A DNA stretch of 12,553 bases from JAXHLG01 sp046497225 (GTDB lineage: Bacteria > Patescibacteriota > Minisyncoccia > Moranbacterales > DUUL01): NCBI GenBank assembly GCA_046497225.1, contig JAWOGA010000074.1, positions 1-12,553 on the forward strand, in the 5' to 3' direction. The position numbers were made by a program, and so were the translations under genes. The notes beneath the pieces are model-generated. The model did not search any database, was not told where the DNA came from, and saw only the letters and a program-made list of their open reading frames with translations. Below, one piece after another: positions 5,698-12,408 of this stretch. The stretch's first letter is position 1. Every line of letters starts with the position of its first letter.

Positions 5698-5726
5698 ATT
5701 AAAAATAAAGCTATACTTATTGGCAA
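5698..5726 (-). promoter_or_regulatory. Candidate sigma70-type promoter of lysS, leaderless arrangement
   Basis: On the minus strand TTGCCA (5721-5726, 5 of 6 consensus) and TTTAAT (5698-5703, 5 of 6) are separated by 17 nt. The -10 box ends only 8 nt before the lysS ATG, so transcription would begin at or within a base or two of the start codon. This agrees with the absence of an SD. Confidence 0.6.
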
Positions 5727-5740
5727 GTATAACAATATCA

Positions 5741-5767
5741 GCAAAAGAAGTCCAGGGGGCTTCTTGC
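5741..5767. other. Hairpin in the lysS / LCP divergent intergenic region
   Basis: AAGAAGTCC (5745-5753) pairs with GGGCTTCTT (5757-5765) through one G-U, with a 3-nt loop. The outer GC (5741-5742) can also pair with GC (5766-5767) across a 2-nt bulge. It stands upstream of both divergent genes. There is no U-run after it on either strand, so it is unlikely to be a simple terminator. It may be an operator or a chance palindrome. The rest of 5690-5862 is AT-rich; only a weak promoter candidate for the plus-strand gene (TTGTGT at 5802, TATCCT at 5825) was seen. Confidence 0.35.
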
Positions 5768-5862
5768 AAAGAATAGAGTATGTTTTTCATCAAACTGTTT
5801 TTTGTGTTAATATGAAAGAAAATTTATCCTCGCGACGGCAACAAAATCCAAATTAAAAAATT

Positions 5863-7362
5863 ATGAAAAAAGATTTTCCGAAGAAAAATCCCCGAAGAAA
5901 GAAAACCAGAATTATCTGGCGAGGCTTCATTTATCGTTTAATTCTACTCTTTTTTCTCGCTGTATTCTCCTATGCGGGATTTATTGTATATAAAATACAT
6001 AATCTAGAGGAAAAGATTTACATCCAATCCTCAGATACAAAAAACAAAAATTTAAAATCTTCTTCATTTACAGAAAAAACCAAAAACTTCCTCTCCGGAA
6101 AAACCCCGGAGTTGAAAGGAGAAGACAGAGATAGAATTAATATTTTATTACTCGGAGCCGGAGGCGAAGGACATAAAGGCAAATATTTAACCGATACTAT
6201 TATGGTGGCCTCCGTTAACCCCCAGACTTACGAAACCGCTTTTTTGTCAATTCCCCGGGATTTATATGTAGAAGTTCCCGACTATGAAGTTAAGACAAAA
6301 ATAAACGCTGTATTTTCATACGGACTTCGGAACCAGTCCTCCTCCAAAGGAGAAGCGATTTCGCTTATCAAAAAAAGTGTGGAAAATGTAACCAACCAAC
6401 CCATAGACTATTATTTGATGCTGGATTTTAAAGGATTTGAAAAAATTATTAATGAATTGGGAGGTATCCAAATTAATGTAGAAAAAGATATAGTTGACCA
6501 TAGATACCCCGGGCCCAACCATTCTTATCAAACCTTTAAAATCTCCAAAGGAAGTCATCAGCTGGACGGAGAAACAGCCTTGAAATATGCCAGAGTAAGA
6601 CACACGGAAGGAGGGGATTTCGCAAGAGCGTCCAGGCAGCAAAAAGTTATCGCCGCCGCTAAAAGAAAGGCTTTTTCTTTAAATAACTTTGTTGACCCCA
6701 GGAAAATTAACAGTCTCTTCGATGCCCTGGGGGATAATTTAATTACTAATGTAAAAATCTCTGAAGTCCCTTCTTTTTTGAAACTGGCCAATAACATAAA
6801 CATTTACAATACCACCAATAGGGTTTTGGATGCCTGGAGCGAAGACTCCCTATTAGCAGTTGATCATGTACCAATGGGGGGAGTGAATGCTTTTGTTCTG
6901 GCTCCTCGAATCGGAAATTACTCGGAAATTCATGATTTAGCGAAAAATATTTTTGAAATTGACAAAATCAAAAGACAACAAGAATCCACCAAAGAAGAAA
7001 ATGCCAAAATAGAATTAATATCATCCAACCACAACAACCTAATTAAAGCGCGGGAACTTCTTGCAAAAATTGATTATAACGTGGAAATAAACGAGGAATC
7101 TGAAACATCCTGTTCAAACGAAGTGGAGATATTCAATAATAATTCAAATAAAATGTTTACCCTGAATGATTTAGCTAAAAAATTTCAAACAAAAGTCGCA
7201 AACAAAGAGATGGAAAGTGAAAAAGATATCATTATCTGCCTTCCCGAGAAAAAAATGGATTTCCTCTACCATGAAGAAAAAACCCAAAATCAAGAATACC
7301 CGGAAGAACCTCCAATGATTGATGAAAACGGAAAAGTTTTTTATAATGAAAGTAAAGAATAA
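5863..7362 (+). CDS. LytR-CpsA-Psr (LCP) family protein with C-terminal LytR_C-like region
   Basis: LCP enzymes transfer lipid-linked glycopolymers onto peptidoglycan on the outside of the membrane. The N-terminus is basic (MKKDFPKKNPRRKKTRIIWR) and precedes one transmembrane helix (about 22-44), so the rest is extracytoplasmic. The LCP domain (about 90-270) shows INILLLGAGGEG, the T-D-T metal/phosphate motif at 110-112, IPRDLYV (130-136), KTKIN (144-148), and YARVRHTEGGDFARASRQQK with the conserved arginines. A second module (about 380-465, ELISSNHNNLIKARELLAKI then NVEI) fits the LytR_C domain often fused to LCP proteins. The C-terminal 30 residues are acidic and Pro-rich. The length of 499 residues is normal for the two-domain form. 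The ATG has no SD. It is followed by pth after 17 nt, probably one transcript. Its exact glycopolymer substrate is unknown. Confidence 0.93.
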   Translation: MKKDFPKKNPRRKKTRIIWRGFIYRLILLFFLAVFSYAGFIVYKIHNLEEKIYIQSSDTKNKNLKSSSFTEKTKNFLSGKTPELKGEDRDRINILLLGAGGEGHKGKYLTDTIMVASVNPQTYETAFLSIPRDLYVEVPDYEVKTKINAVFSYGLRNQSSSKGEAISLIKKSVENVTNQPIDYYLMLDFKGFEKIINELGGIQINVEKDIVDHRYPGPNHSYQTFKISKGSHQLDGETALKYARVRHTEGGDFARASRQQKVIAAAKRKAFSLNNFVDPRKINSLFDALGDNLITNVKISEVPSFLKLANNINIYNTTNRVLDAWSEDSLLAVDHVPMGGVNAFVLAPRIGNYSEIHDLAKNIFEIDKIKRQQESTKEENAKIELISSNHNNLIKARELLAKIDYNVEINEESETSCSNEVEIFNNNSNKMFTLNDLAKKFQTKVANKEMESEKDIIICLPEKKMDFLYHEEKTQNQEYPEEPPMIDENGKVFYNESKE

Positions 7363-7379
7363 AAATTACGAAAAATCTC

Positions 7380-7919
7380 ATGGAAATTTTTTTAGTTGCA
7401 GGCTTGGGAAACCCCGAGGGAAAATACAACAACACCAGACACAATATCGGATTTGAAATGCTTGATCATCTCGCCGAAACCGTCTTCAACGCAGAATTTT
7501 CTTTTAATGCTAAAATCAATGCCTTTTTGTGCAATTGTGTTGAAAAAAACAAAAAATATATTCTGTTGAAACCAGCAACATTTATGAATAATTCCGGACA
7601 GGCCATCGGGAAAATCGTTAATTATTACAATATCCCAATAGAAAATATCCTGATAATTCAAGATGATATAGATATTGAACTGGGGAAAATAAAGGTATCC
7701 CAAAATTCCGGCCCCGCCGGTCACAAAGGTATTATATCCGTAATAGAAAACTTAGGAAGCAGGAATTTTAAACGACTAAGAATCGGGATAAGGCCGGAAG
7801 ATCAAAATGTACCCACTGAAAAATTTGTTTTGCAAAAATTTTCCAAAGAAGAAATGGAGAAAATAGAGGATATAAAAACAAAAATCCCTTCTTTGCTGAA
7901 AGGGATCGTTCAAAAATAA
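7380..7919 (+). CDS. pth: Peptidyl-tRNA hydrolase
   Basis: It releases peptides from prematurely dropped peptidyl-tRNA and recycles the tRNA. The family signature is VAGLGNPEGKYNNTRHNIGF (6-25), with Asn11 and catalytic His21 matching E. coli Asn10 and His20. FMNNSG (68-73) contains Asn70, and QDDIDIELGKIK has Asp96, which positions the His. In the loop GPAGHKGIISVI the residue matching E. coli Asn114 appears to be Lys116, a substitution of a tRNA-contacting residue. At 179 residues it is a little shorter than usual. It lies 17 nt after the LCP gene, has no SD, and its stop codon is the first base pairs of the large hairpin at 7918-8007. Pth is essential in most bacteria. Confidence 0.96.
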   Translation: MEIFLVAGLGNPEGKYNNTRHNIGFEMLDHLAETVFNAEFSFNAKINAFLCNCVEKNKKYILLKPATFMNNSGQAIGKIVNYYNIPIENILIIQDDIDIELGKIKVSQNSGPAGHKGIISVIENLGSRNFKRLRIGIRPEDQNVPTEKFVLQKFSKEEMEKIEDIKTKIPSLLKGIVQK

Positions 7920-8007
7920 AAGGGCATAAATCGCCCATAGAGTTTAGGTAAAGCTAGGAGGGAGTTTGCCTTACGCTAAACTATGGGCGATTTATGCCCT
8001 TTTTTCT
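7918..8007. terminator. Very long bidirectional terminator-type hairpin
   Basis: The left arm 7918-7947 and right arm 7976-8003 form a 28-bp stem interrupted only by a 2-nt bulge (AG, 7941-7942). Inside, GTAAAGC (7948-7954) and GCCTTAC (7968-7974) continue the stem, with one pair that is G-U only on the minus strand. The apical loop is TAGGAGGGAGTTT. A U-run follows on the plus strand (CCCTTTTTTC) and, on the minus strand, CCCTTTTATTTTT. It lies between converging genes (pth on plus, the CruF-like gene on minus), so bidirectional termination is the likely role. The stem is far longer than termination needs. The rest of the gap, 8008-8165, is AT-rich and holds no feature I can support. Confidence 0.8.
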
Positions 8008-8165
8008 TTAAGGTTGTAATTGTAGCAAAAGAGAAAATAATGTCAATAGAAAATTTGGCAATTTGAAATTTTAATGTCTTTTTTTGAAAAGAAATAAAAA
8101 TAAACCGGAATAAATCCCATCATAAAGTTAAAGCTCAATTGTTCAGAAATGGAAATTAATTTGAA

Positions 8166-9143
8166 TTATTCTAAGCGATCGTTTTCAATGGGAACCTCCT
8201 TAGACACTCTTTTTTTCTCAACAAAAGGAAGCAAGTGATAAACCAGATGCAAAGCAAAAGAAAAAATTCCAATCCATAGCAAGGTCGGAAGCTCGGATGC
8301 CCAGCCGGTCGCCAGCAAAACAGTCAGAAAATAAAAGTGAATTCCAATAAAAAACACGAAAGGCAAAATTTCAAAACCATTCTTGAATTTTCCTTCCGAT
8401 TTTTTCCAGCACAATCCCCAATAAACAACAAGGATTACTGTCATCAAAAAAAGCAGATATCCTTTAATCAAAGCCACCTTTTCATGATAAAGTTCTTCCA
8501 ACGGAGGAATTAAACCCACTGATCCGGATTGAGACTGAACCGCAAAGAAATAAACCGCTCTTAAAAAAATCCCCAGCGCCAGCAAAAAAATAAGAAGGAT
8601 TCCATAAGCGGTAAAAGGACTAAGAAAAGCTAAAAAAGCAAACTTTTTGGTACTTTTTTCTTGCTTTTTCAAAAACCTCATCACCAAAGAAAAAGAAACT
8701 CCCACAAAAATCCAGGCAATCAGATTTTCGTAAGGAACTCCAAACCATTCTTGATTATAATTAATGGTCCAACCCCAAAATCCCAAACGGATAGCCACTG
8801 CATCTATGGCCAAATCCAAAATAAGAACACACAAGCCATCCATCCAAATTCTGTTTCTTTCCCTGACTGCATAAGAATCGGATATTCTCATGGCTGAAAA
8901 AATAATCACCGACCATCCCAGTCCAATAGCTATGGGAACACCTCCCATGGATATCAAAAAATCCTCGCTATAATGATAACTATCCGACATCGCGATATTG
9001 CCAATTTCCAAAAGCATCCCGAATACACCCCCTGCAAACAGTTCCATAATCTTAAAACTATCTCTTTTTCTCCACTCTAAAAAAAGCAAGGCGCCAAAGG
9101 CCGCAAAGGCCGCGAGTTCAAAAATCAAAAGAAAGATGTCCAT
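8166..9143 (-). CDS. Multi-spanning membrane protein resembling CruF/DUF422 carotenoid family
   Basis: This is a 325-residue integral membrane protein with about 8-9 hydrophobic segments (about 3-22, 32-50, 66-85, 103-121, 137-157, 168-200, 226-245, 257-279, 285-305) and a charged C-terminal tail. Motifs resemble the carotenoid-biosynthesis family PF04240 (DUF422, including the 1',2'-hydratase CruF): GGVPIAIGLGW (67-77), DLAIDAVAIRLGFWGW (110-125, with Asp110 and Asp114) and WFGVPYENLIAWIFVG (133-148). These match my memory of 'DPVAVRLGxWxW ... GVPxxNxxGWxxvG'. No other carotenoid gene is in the window, so the substrate is unknown; it could act on an imported or host-derived polyprenoid or have another lipid role. 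The ATG at 9143 has no SD. It lies 122 nt after the second LCP gene, with a terminator-like hairpin between, so it may be transcribed separately. Confidence is high for a membrane protein and moderate for the family. Confidence 0.75.
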   Translation of the reverse strand: MDIFLLIFELAAFAAFGALLFLEWRKRDSFKIMELFAGGVFGMLLEIGNIAMSDSYHYSEDFLISMGGVPIAIGLGWSVIIFSAMRISDSYAVRERNRIWMDGLCVLILDLAIDAVAIRLGFWGWTINYNQEWFGVPYENLIAWIFVGVSFSLVMRFLKKQEKSTKKFAFLAFLSPFTAYGILLIFLLALGIFLRAVYFFAVQSQSGSVGLIPPLEELYHEKVALIKGYLLFLMTVILVVYWGLCWKKSEGKFKNGFEILPFVFFIGIHFYFLTVLLATGWASELPTLLWIGIFSFALHLVYHLLPFVEKKRVSKEVPIENDRLE

Positions 9144-9175
9144 ATTGAATTTTCTTATTTTGAGATAAAAATAAT

Positions 9176-9198
9176 CACCAAAGCTTGACAGTTTGGTG
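9176..9198 (-). terminator. Hairpin after the second LCP gene
   Basis: CACCAAA (9176-9182) and TTTGGTG (9192-9198) enclose a 9-nt loop. On the minus strand the stem is followed by ATTATTTTTATC. A second, interrupted inverted repeat (TAATCTT at 9227-9233 with AAGATTA at 9262-9268; AGTCT with AGACT inside) overlaps the stop codon of the LCP gene, but lacks a U-run. Together they probably end the LCP transcript. Confidence 0.5.
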
Positions 9199-9265
9199 TT
9201 TAAGAATTTCTAAAGCTGCGCTAGATTAATCTTGCCAGTCTTCAAGAATAACAGACTAAGTAAGA

Positions 9266-10585
9266 TTATTTATCATCATCCTCTTTTTCCTTCTCATCAT
9301 CGTCCTCTTCATCGTCGTCGTCCTCGTCATCCTTATCTTTGTCTTCTTCATCATCCTCTTCTTCGTCCTTCTTTTCATCTTTCTCTTCCTTATCCTCCTC
9401 GTCTTCCTCTGGTTTGGGTTGAGGTTTGTAGTACTGCTTAACGGGTTCAATATCGCTCTGATCAGGCAAGGTGAAAATATTTTCGCAAACATGATGGATA
9501 TCGGAATAATCATCCCATCCGGCCCTAGGGATAAGTATGTAACCCAGTTCTCTGGCTGCGTCTTGTGGAACTTTTAGCATCCCCTCTTCGGAGTTCTCAA
9601 ACACCCTTTGGTGAATTTCGGCATCTTTGAGAGCGCTGTATTTTTCAAAAAACTTCTTCATTTCGTTGGAATCCATATCTGTTTTAACATTATCCCCTAC
9701 TGCATTCAAAATGTTATTGACTTTGGAGAAATTAGACAAAGTACCCAAAGACACCAATTTGTCTTTAAGTTTTTTAAGCACAAGCTGCTGTCTTTTAGCT
9801 CTATCAAAATCAGAAGTATTGCTTCTTGCCCTGACATAGCACAAAGACTGCTCTCCGTTTAATACATTTTTCCCTTCGGGAAGAACAAACTCTCCCCCGC
9901 ATTCATTTCCTTGCACAAACTGGCTGACTTCATAAAAAGGCGTTTCCAAGTTAACCTCAATTCCACCTACAGCATCCACCAATTGCTTGAATCCCTGAAA
10001 ATTAATGGAAGCTGAATAATGAACATCTAGACCTGTTACCTCGGAGGTAGCCTTTTTCATTTCCTGTAATCCCGTAGTGTCTTGTTTTTCTTCTCCGTAA
10101 TAATAAATGGAATTAATTTTAGACCGCTGCTCCGCAGTACCGGGAATTTTCACATAAAGATCCCTGGGGATGGAGATCAGTCCGACCTTGTTTTCAGAGG
10201 GTTTCAGGGTGGCCAGCATAATAGTATCTGCCAACAAACCGCCTCCCGGCATATTCTGCCCTCTCATCCCCACCAACAAAACATTGGTTCTTCCTTTTTC
10301 GTCGGTTTTTATACCCTCTTTTTTCCCCACCACCGGCAAAGCACTAAACAAGCTTCCTACGTTGGACTTATTTTTCTCGGATATTTTATTTAAAATATAC
10401 CCGGTCTTATAGGCAAAGTAACCTCCCGTAGAAAAAATAATTAAAAACAAAATCAAAAGAGCCAAAAACCATTTTCTTTTGTAAAATCTTTTTTTGTTTT
10501 TTTGACCGGTTTGATTGTTTCCAAAATTATAATTTTTCCGGGCATTCTTTTTAAAAAATGCTTCATTTTTCTTGTTTATAGGCAT
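9266..10585 (-). CDS. Second LCP family protein with long polyacidic C-terminal tail
   Basis: This is an LCP glycopolymer transferase anchored outside the membrane. The chosen start is the ATG at 10585 (439 aa). An upstream in-frame GTG at 10669 overlaps the glycosyltransferase gene and would add a hydrophobic stretch that does not suit the family. The N-terminus is basic (about 1-37), followed by one transmembrane helix (about 39-58). The LCP domain shows TNVLLVGMRGQ, ADTIML, ISIPRDLYVKIP, RSKINSIYYYG, and CYVRARSNTSDFDRAKRQQ with the conserved Arg/Asp pattern. The last 48 residues contain 38 Asp/Glu, 9 Lys and 1 Pro and nothing else, a low-complexity extracellular tail; the DNA there is a run of GAN codons. 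It has no LytR_C module, unlike the other LCP gene. It follows the glycosyltransferase gene with a 64-nt gap, so the two probably act in the same glycopolymer pathway. Confidence 0.9.
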   Translation of the reverse strand: MPINKKNEAFFKKNARKNYNFGNNQTGQKNKKRFYKRKWFLALLILFLIIFSTGGYFAYKTGYILNKISEKNKSNVGSLFSALPVVGKKEGIKTDEKGRTNVLLVGMRGQNMPGGGLLADTIMLATLKPSENKVGLISIPRDLYVKIPGTAEQRSKINSIYYYGEEKQDTTGLQEMKKATSEVTGLDVHYSASINFQGFKQLVDAVGGIEVNLETPFYEVSQFVQGNECGGEFVLPEGKNVLNGEQSLCYVRARSNTSDFDRAKRQQLVLKKLKDKLVSLGTLSNFSKVNNILNAVGDNVKTDMDSNEMKKFFEKYSALKDAEIHQRVFENSEEGMLKVPQDAARELGYILIPRAGWDDYSDIHHVCENIFTLPDQSDIEPVKQYYKPQPKPEEDEEDKEEKDEKKDEEEDDEEDKDKDDEDDDDEEDDDEKEKEDDDK

Positions 10586-10649
10586 TTCAAATAAATAATT
10601 TTTATAAAAAAATAGCAATTTTAAAATTAACATCAAAAACACTCTTATA

Positions 10650-11828
10650 CTATCCTTTTCCCGTGGCACTCAAATAAACATCCCTCGTCTCTTCTGCGCA
10701 TTTACTCCAAGTGAATTTTTTTACTCTTTTCTTTCCTTTTTGTATAAGCTTATTTTTAAGTTCTTGATCGATTATAACCTGAAACATCTTTTCTGGCAAA
10801 TCACCCCCTTTGTTAGGATCAAAAAATAAAGCTGCCTCGCCGGCTACTTCCCTGAAACAAGGGATATCACTGCAAACAACGGGGGTACCCGCAGACATCG
10901 CTTCCAATAAAGGAAGTCCGAATCCTTCATACAAAGAAGGAAACACAAAACAGTCAGCTCCTTTATAATAAGCAGGCAATTCATCTTGGCTTATATATCC
11001 GGGAAAAACAATGTCTTTTGAGATACCCTTTTCCACCTCTTCCAACGCTTCCTCAATTTTGTTGTCATAATTGCGTCCATTTCTTTTTCCGCCAATAATC
11101 AATTTTAAGTTTTTTATATAATCATTATCGCGATGCTTCTTTTTTAACTCGGCAAAGGATCTTATCAGAACGGGAATATTTTTGCGGGGCTGATGCGTTC
11201 CTATGTAAAATATGTAAGGAGATGTTGTTTTCTCCTTCTTTGAGGTGAAATTTACGGCTTTCTGAATAAAGCCTTCCGCCGCTCCGCCGTTTTCAACAGC
11301 AACAACCTTGCCGGCCGCCTTTTTATAATAATCTTCTATTTCTCTTCGAGTAAAATCGGAAACTGCAATTACTTTAAATGCCCTCCTGATAGAAAGAGGG
11401 ATCAATGTTTTTAAGAAAAGCAAATCCTTCTTCCCAATGTGTTGGGGATAGCGAACAAAAGAAATATCGTGAATTGTGGTCACAATCTTGGTTTTTCCGG
11501 GCAGGAAAAGAGGTGCAATATACTGGACATGCAAAATGTCAAGGTTTAATTTGAATGCTTTATAAGGCAGCAATAAAAACGTCCACAATAGTTTATACGA
11601 AGGAGAGACGGAAATTATGCGAGCATTACCCGGAAGTGAATCGCTTCCCGTTATTTTCTTTTTTATGCCGCTTAATTCCTTTTTGTCCCGAGTGTTTGTA
11701 AGAAGATAATAAAAATTTTCCTTGTCAATTTCAAGAAGCGCTCTTACCAAATTTAAAGTATAAGTTTCATCCCCTGTTCTTTGACAGCCGATGGCTCTTA
11801 TATCTATGCCTATTTTTATTTTTTTCAT
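10650..11828 (-). CDS. GT4-type (GT-B fold) glycosyltransferase
   Basis: A retaining glycosyltransferase of the GT4 group, with a two-domain GT-B fold and 392 residues. The N-terminal domain contains LDILHVQYIAPLFLPGKTKI (96-115), VTTIHDISFVRYP (116-128) and AVSDFTRREIEDYY (155-168). The C-terminal domain has YIGTHQPRKNIPVLI (208-222), the nucleotide-sugar binding region VFPSLYEGFGLPLLEAMSAG (295-314) with the EX7E pair Glu301 and Glu309, and GTPVVCSDIPCFREVAGEAA. The donor is likely a nucleotide sugar and the acceptor a lipid-linked glycan, but sequence alone does not fix either. No membrane helix is seen; action would be on the cytoplasmic face. The ATG at 11828 lies in AT-rich DNA with no SD. 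The next gene downstream is an LCP protein, consistent with an envelope glycopolymer module. Confidence 0.95.
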   Translation of the reverse strand: MKKIKIGIDIRAIGCQRTGDETYTLNLVRALLEIDKENFYYLLTNTRDKKELSGIKKKITGSDSLPGNARIISVSPSYKLLWTFLLLPYKAFKLNLDILHVQYIAPLFLPGKTKIVTTIHDISFVRYPQHIGKKDLLFLKTLIPLSIRRAFKVIAVSDFTRREIEDYYKKAAGKVVAVENGGAAEGFIQKAVNFTSKKEKTTSPYIFYIGTHQPRKNIPVLIRSFAELKKKHRDNDYIKNLKLIIGGKRNGRNYDNKIEEALEEVEKGISKDIVFPGYISQDELPAYYKGADCFVFPSLYEGFGLPLLEAMSAGTPVVCSDIPCFREVAGEAALFFDPNKGGDLPEKMFQVIIDQELKNKLIQKGKKRVKKFTWSKCAEETRDVYLSATGKG

Positions 11829-11893
11829 TTAAACAATTTAATAGGAAGATTCCGGGTAAAAAATACCGTTAAAAACAATATTTAATTAAAATC

Positions 11894-11942
11894 ACTGGGA
11901 ACTGGTAATTAGTTACTGGTAACTGGTCACTGGTAACTGCTT
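11894..11942. repeat. Heptamer tandem array (ACTGGTA)n
   Basis: Seven successive 7-mers: ACTGGGA, ACTGGTA, ATTAGTT, ACTGGTA, ACTGGTC, ACTGGTA, ACTGCTT. It resembles the heptanucleotide STRR elements described from filamentous cyanobacteria. The array precedes the conserved part of the first tRNA-trailer repeat (11908-12014). The second copy (12203-12302) has one unit fewer, so copy number has changed between two otherwise near-identical segments. Confidence 0.8.
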
Positions 11943-12014
11943 ATAAACCTCAAGCTAAGAAATTCCCTCAGGCGGCTGCCAAGCTAATCAGTCACCATCT
12001 GCGAGTTAAACTGT
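11908..12014. repeat. tRNA trailer repeat, copy 1 (downstream of the elongator-type tRNA)
   Basis: It is near-identical to 12203-12302: after removing one extra heptamer unit (ACTGGTC, 11922-11928) the only difference is 11972 (G) against 12260 (C). The inner 40 nt (11975-12014) also match copy 3 at 12437-12476 exactly. The conserved core ends exactly at the discriminator base of the tRNA. A direct repeat CAAGCTAA occurs inside. It lies in the non-coding stretch 11829-12013, which otherwise shows only AT-rich DNA upstream of the glycosyltransferase gene. Confidence 0.9.
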
Positions 12015-12087
12015 AGCAGGGGTGGGAATTGAACCCACGACCCCGGGCTTATGAGTCCCGTGCTCTAACCATCTGAGCTACCCTGCC
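12014..12087 (-). tRNA. tRNA with CAT anticodon, elongator Met (possibly Ile2)
   Basis: A 74-nt cloverleaf. The acceptor strand GGCAGGG pairs with CCCTGCT through a terminal G1-U72 wobble. The D-arm is GCTC/GAGC, the anticodon loop CTCATAA reads CAT, the variable region is GGGTC, and the T-arm GTGGG/CCCAC has the loop TTCAATT. The discriminator is A. The last anticodon-stem pair (A31 with G39) is a mismatch. The encoded 3' end continues into CAG, so CCA must be added after transcription. The variable-region sequence resembles elongator tRNA-Met; a lysidine-modified tRNA-Ile(CAT) cannot be excluded. It is upstream of nothing else on this strand, and a promoter candidate lies at 12097-12124. 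Confidence 0.9.
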
Positions 12088-12096
12088 AATAAAAAA

Positions 12097-12124
12097 ATTC
12101 TAAGTCCCTTGCCCCAAACTCCAA
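12097..12124 (-). promoter_or_regulatory. Candidate promoter of the elongator-type tRNA
   Basis: On the minus strand TTGGAG (12119-12124, 3 of 6) and TAGAAT (12097-12102, 5 of 6) are separated by 16 nt, and the -10 box ends 9 nt before the tRNA 5' end. Position fits; the -35 match is weak. The tRNAs could also be transcribed together from beyond the window. Confidence 0.4.
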
Positions 12125-12142
12125 ACAAAAACATAAAATGTC

Positions 12143-12177
12143 GAGTTTAGTGTTTAGAAATTGGAATTTAGAATTAA
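12143..12177. repeat. Degenerate heptamer array between the tRNA genes
   Basis: Five 7-mers, GAGTTTA, GTGTTTA, GAAATTG, GAATTTA and GAATTAA, all begin with G. It has the same period as the other intergenic arrays but a different, AT-rich unit. The remainder of 12088-12202 is AT-rich without a supported gene. Confidence 0.65.
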
Positions 12178-12202
12178 AAAATAAATCAAATACACAAATA
12201 TG

Positions 12203-12302
12203 ATTAGTTACTGGTAACTGGTAACTGCTTATAAACCTCAAGCTAAGAAATTCCCTCAGCCGGCTGCCAAGCTAATCAGTCACCATCTGCGAGTTAAACT
12301 GT
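12203..12302. repeat. tRNA trailer repeat, copy 2 (attached to the tRNA fragment)
   Basis: It begins with the heptamers ATTAGTT, ACTGGTA, ACTGGTA, ACTGCTT and continues with the same sequence as copy 1, differing at one base (12260). It contains the perfect palindrome CAGCCGGCTG (12258-12267), which copy 1 has lost through its one substitution. The right end joins directly to a fragment of the initiator tRNA. Confidence 0.9.
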
Positions 12303-12323
12303 TGCGGGGGCCGGAATCAAACC
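12302..12323 (-). pseudogene. 3' fragment of an initiator tRNA
   Basis: These 22 nt match the 3' end of the intact initiator tRNA (12476-12497) at 20 positions: discriminator, acceptor 3' strand and most of the T-arm. The two changes fall in the T-loop, which becomes TTTGATT and loses the conserved C56. No 5' acceptor, D-arm or anticodon arm follows; the sequence switches abruptly to a hairpin-rich segment. It is therefore a broken copy or an integration-type duplicate of the tRNA 3' end, not a working tRNA. Confidence 0.8.
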
Positions 12324-12408
12324 ATTTTTGAGAACCCACGGTTCTCAACGCTCACCGCTATCGCGTTTCGCTGCTCTCCTCCACGGGAAACTACCGTTTC
12401 CCGACCCC
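12307..12408 (-). other. GC-rich multi-hairpin element joined to the tRNA fragment
   Basis: Three hairpins stand in a row. TTGAGAACC/GGTTCTCAA has a 3-nt loop (12328-12348). AACGC/GCGTT has an 11-nt loop (12347-12367) and shares two bases with the first. CGGGAAAC/GTTTCCCG has a 4-nt loop (12384-12403). GGGGCCGG (12307-12314) can close the whole against CCGACCCC (12401-12408), with the one imperfect pair a G-U in minus-strand RNA, although this competes partly with the third hairpin. The base composition is much richer in GC than the surroundings. It contains no reading frame of note. It may be a structured RNA, a remnant of an inserted element, or a palindromic repeat. Confidence 0.5.

Noticed and set aside
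5458..5793. A 111-codon minus-strand frame overlapping the lysS start region
   Set aside because: Most of it lies antiparallel-free inside lysS in another frame, with no SD and no recognisable motif; lysS explains the region.
7392..7724. Minus-strand frame opposite pth
   Set aside because: The pth frame has all catalytic motifs; the other is its antisense shadow.
9256..9513. A frame rich in Arg, Lys and Met at the acidic tail
   Set aside because: It is the frame-shifted reading of the GAN-codon run of the second LCP gene; the LCP frame carries the conserved domain.
10586..10669. N-terminal extension of the second LCP protein from a GTG
   Set aside because: It overlaps the glycosyltransferase gene, has no SD and adds a second hydrophobic segment; the ATG at 10585 gives the usual basic tail plus one helix.
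11975..12013. attC-like site (GTTAAAC matches the GTTRRRY core) suggesting integron cassettes
   Set aside because: No matching RYYYAAC partner at proper spacing, no integrase, and the repeat is tied to tRNA ends.
12302..12408. A third functional tRNA (class II or tRNA-Sec) or a split tRNA with an intron
   Set aside because: No 5' acceptor strand matches CCCCGCA, no anticodon arm with a 7-nt loop is present, and the T-loop lost C56.
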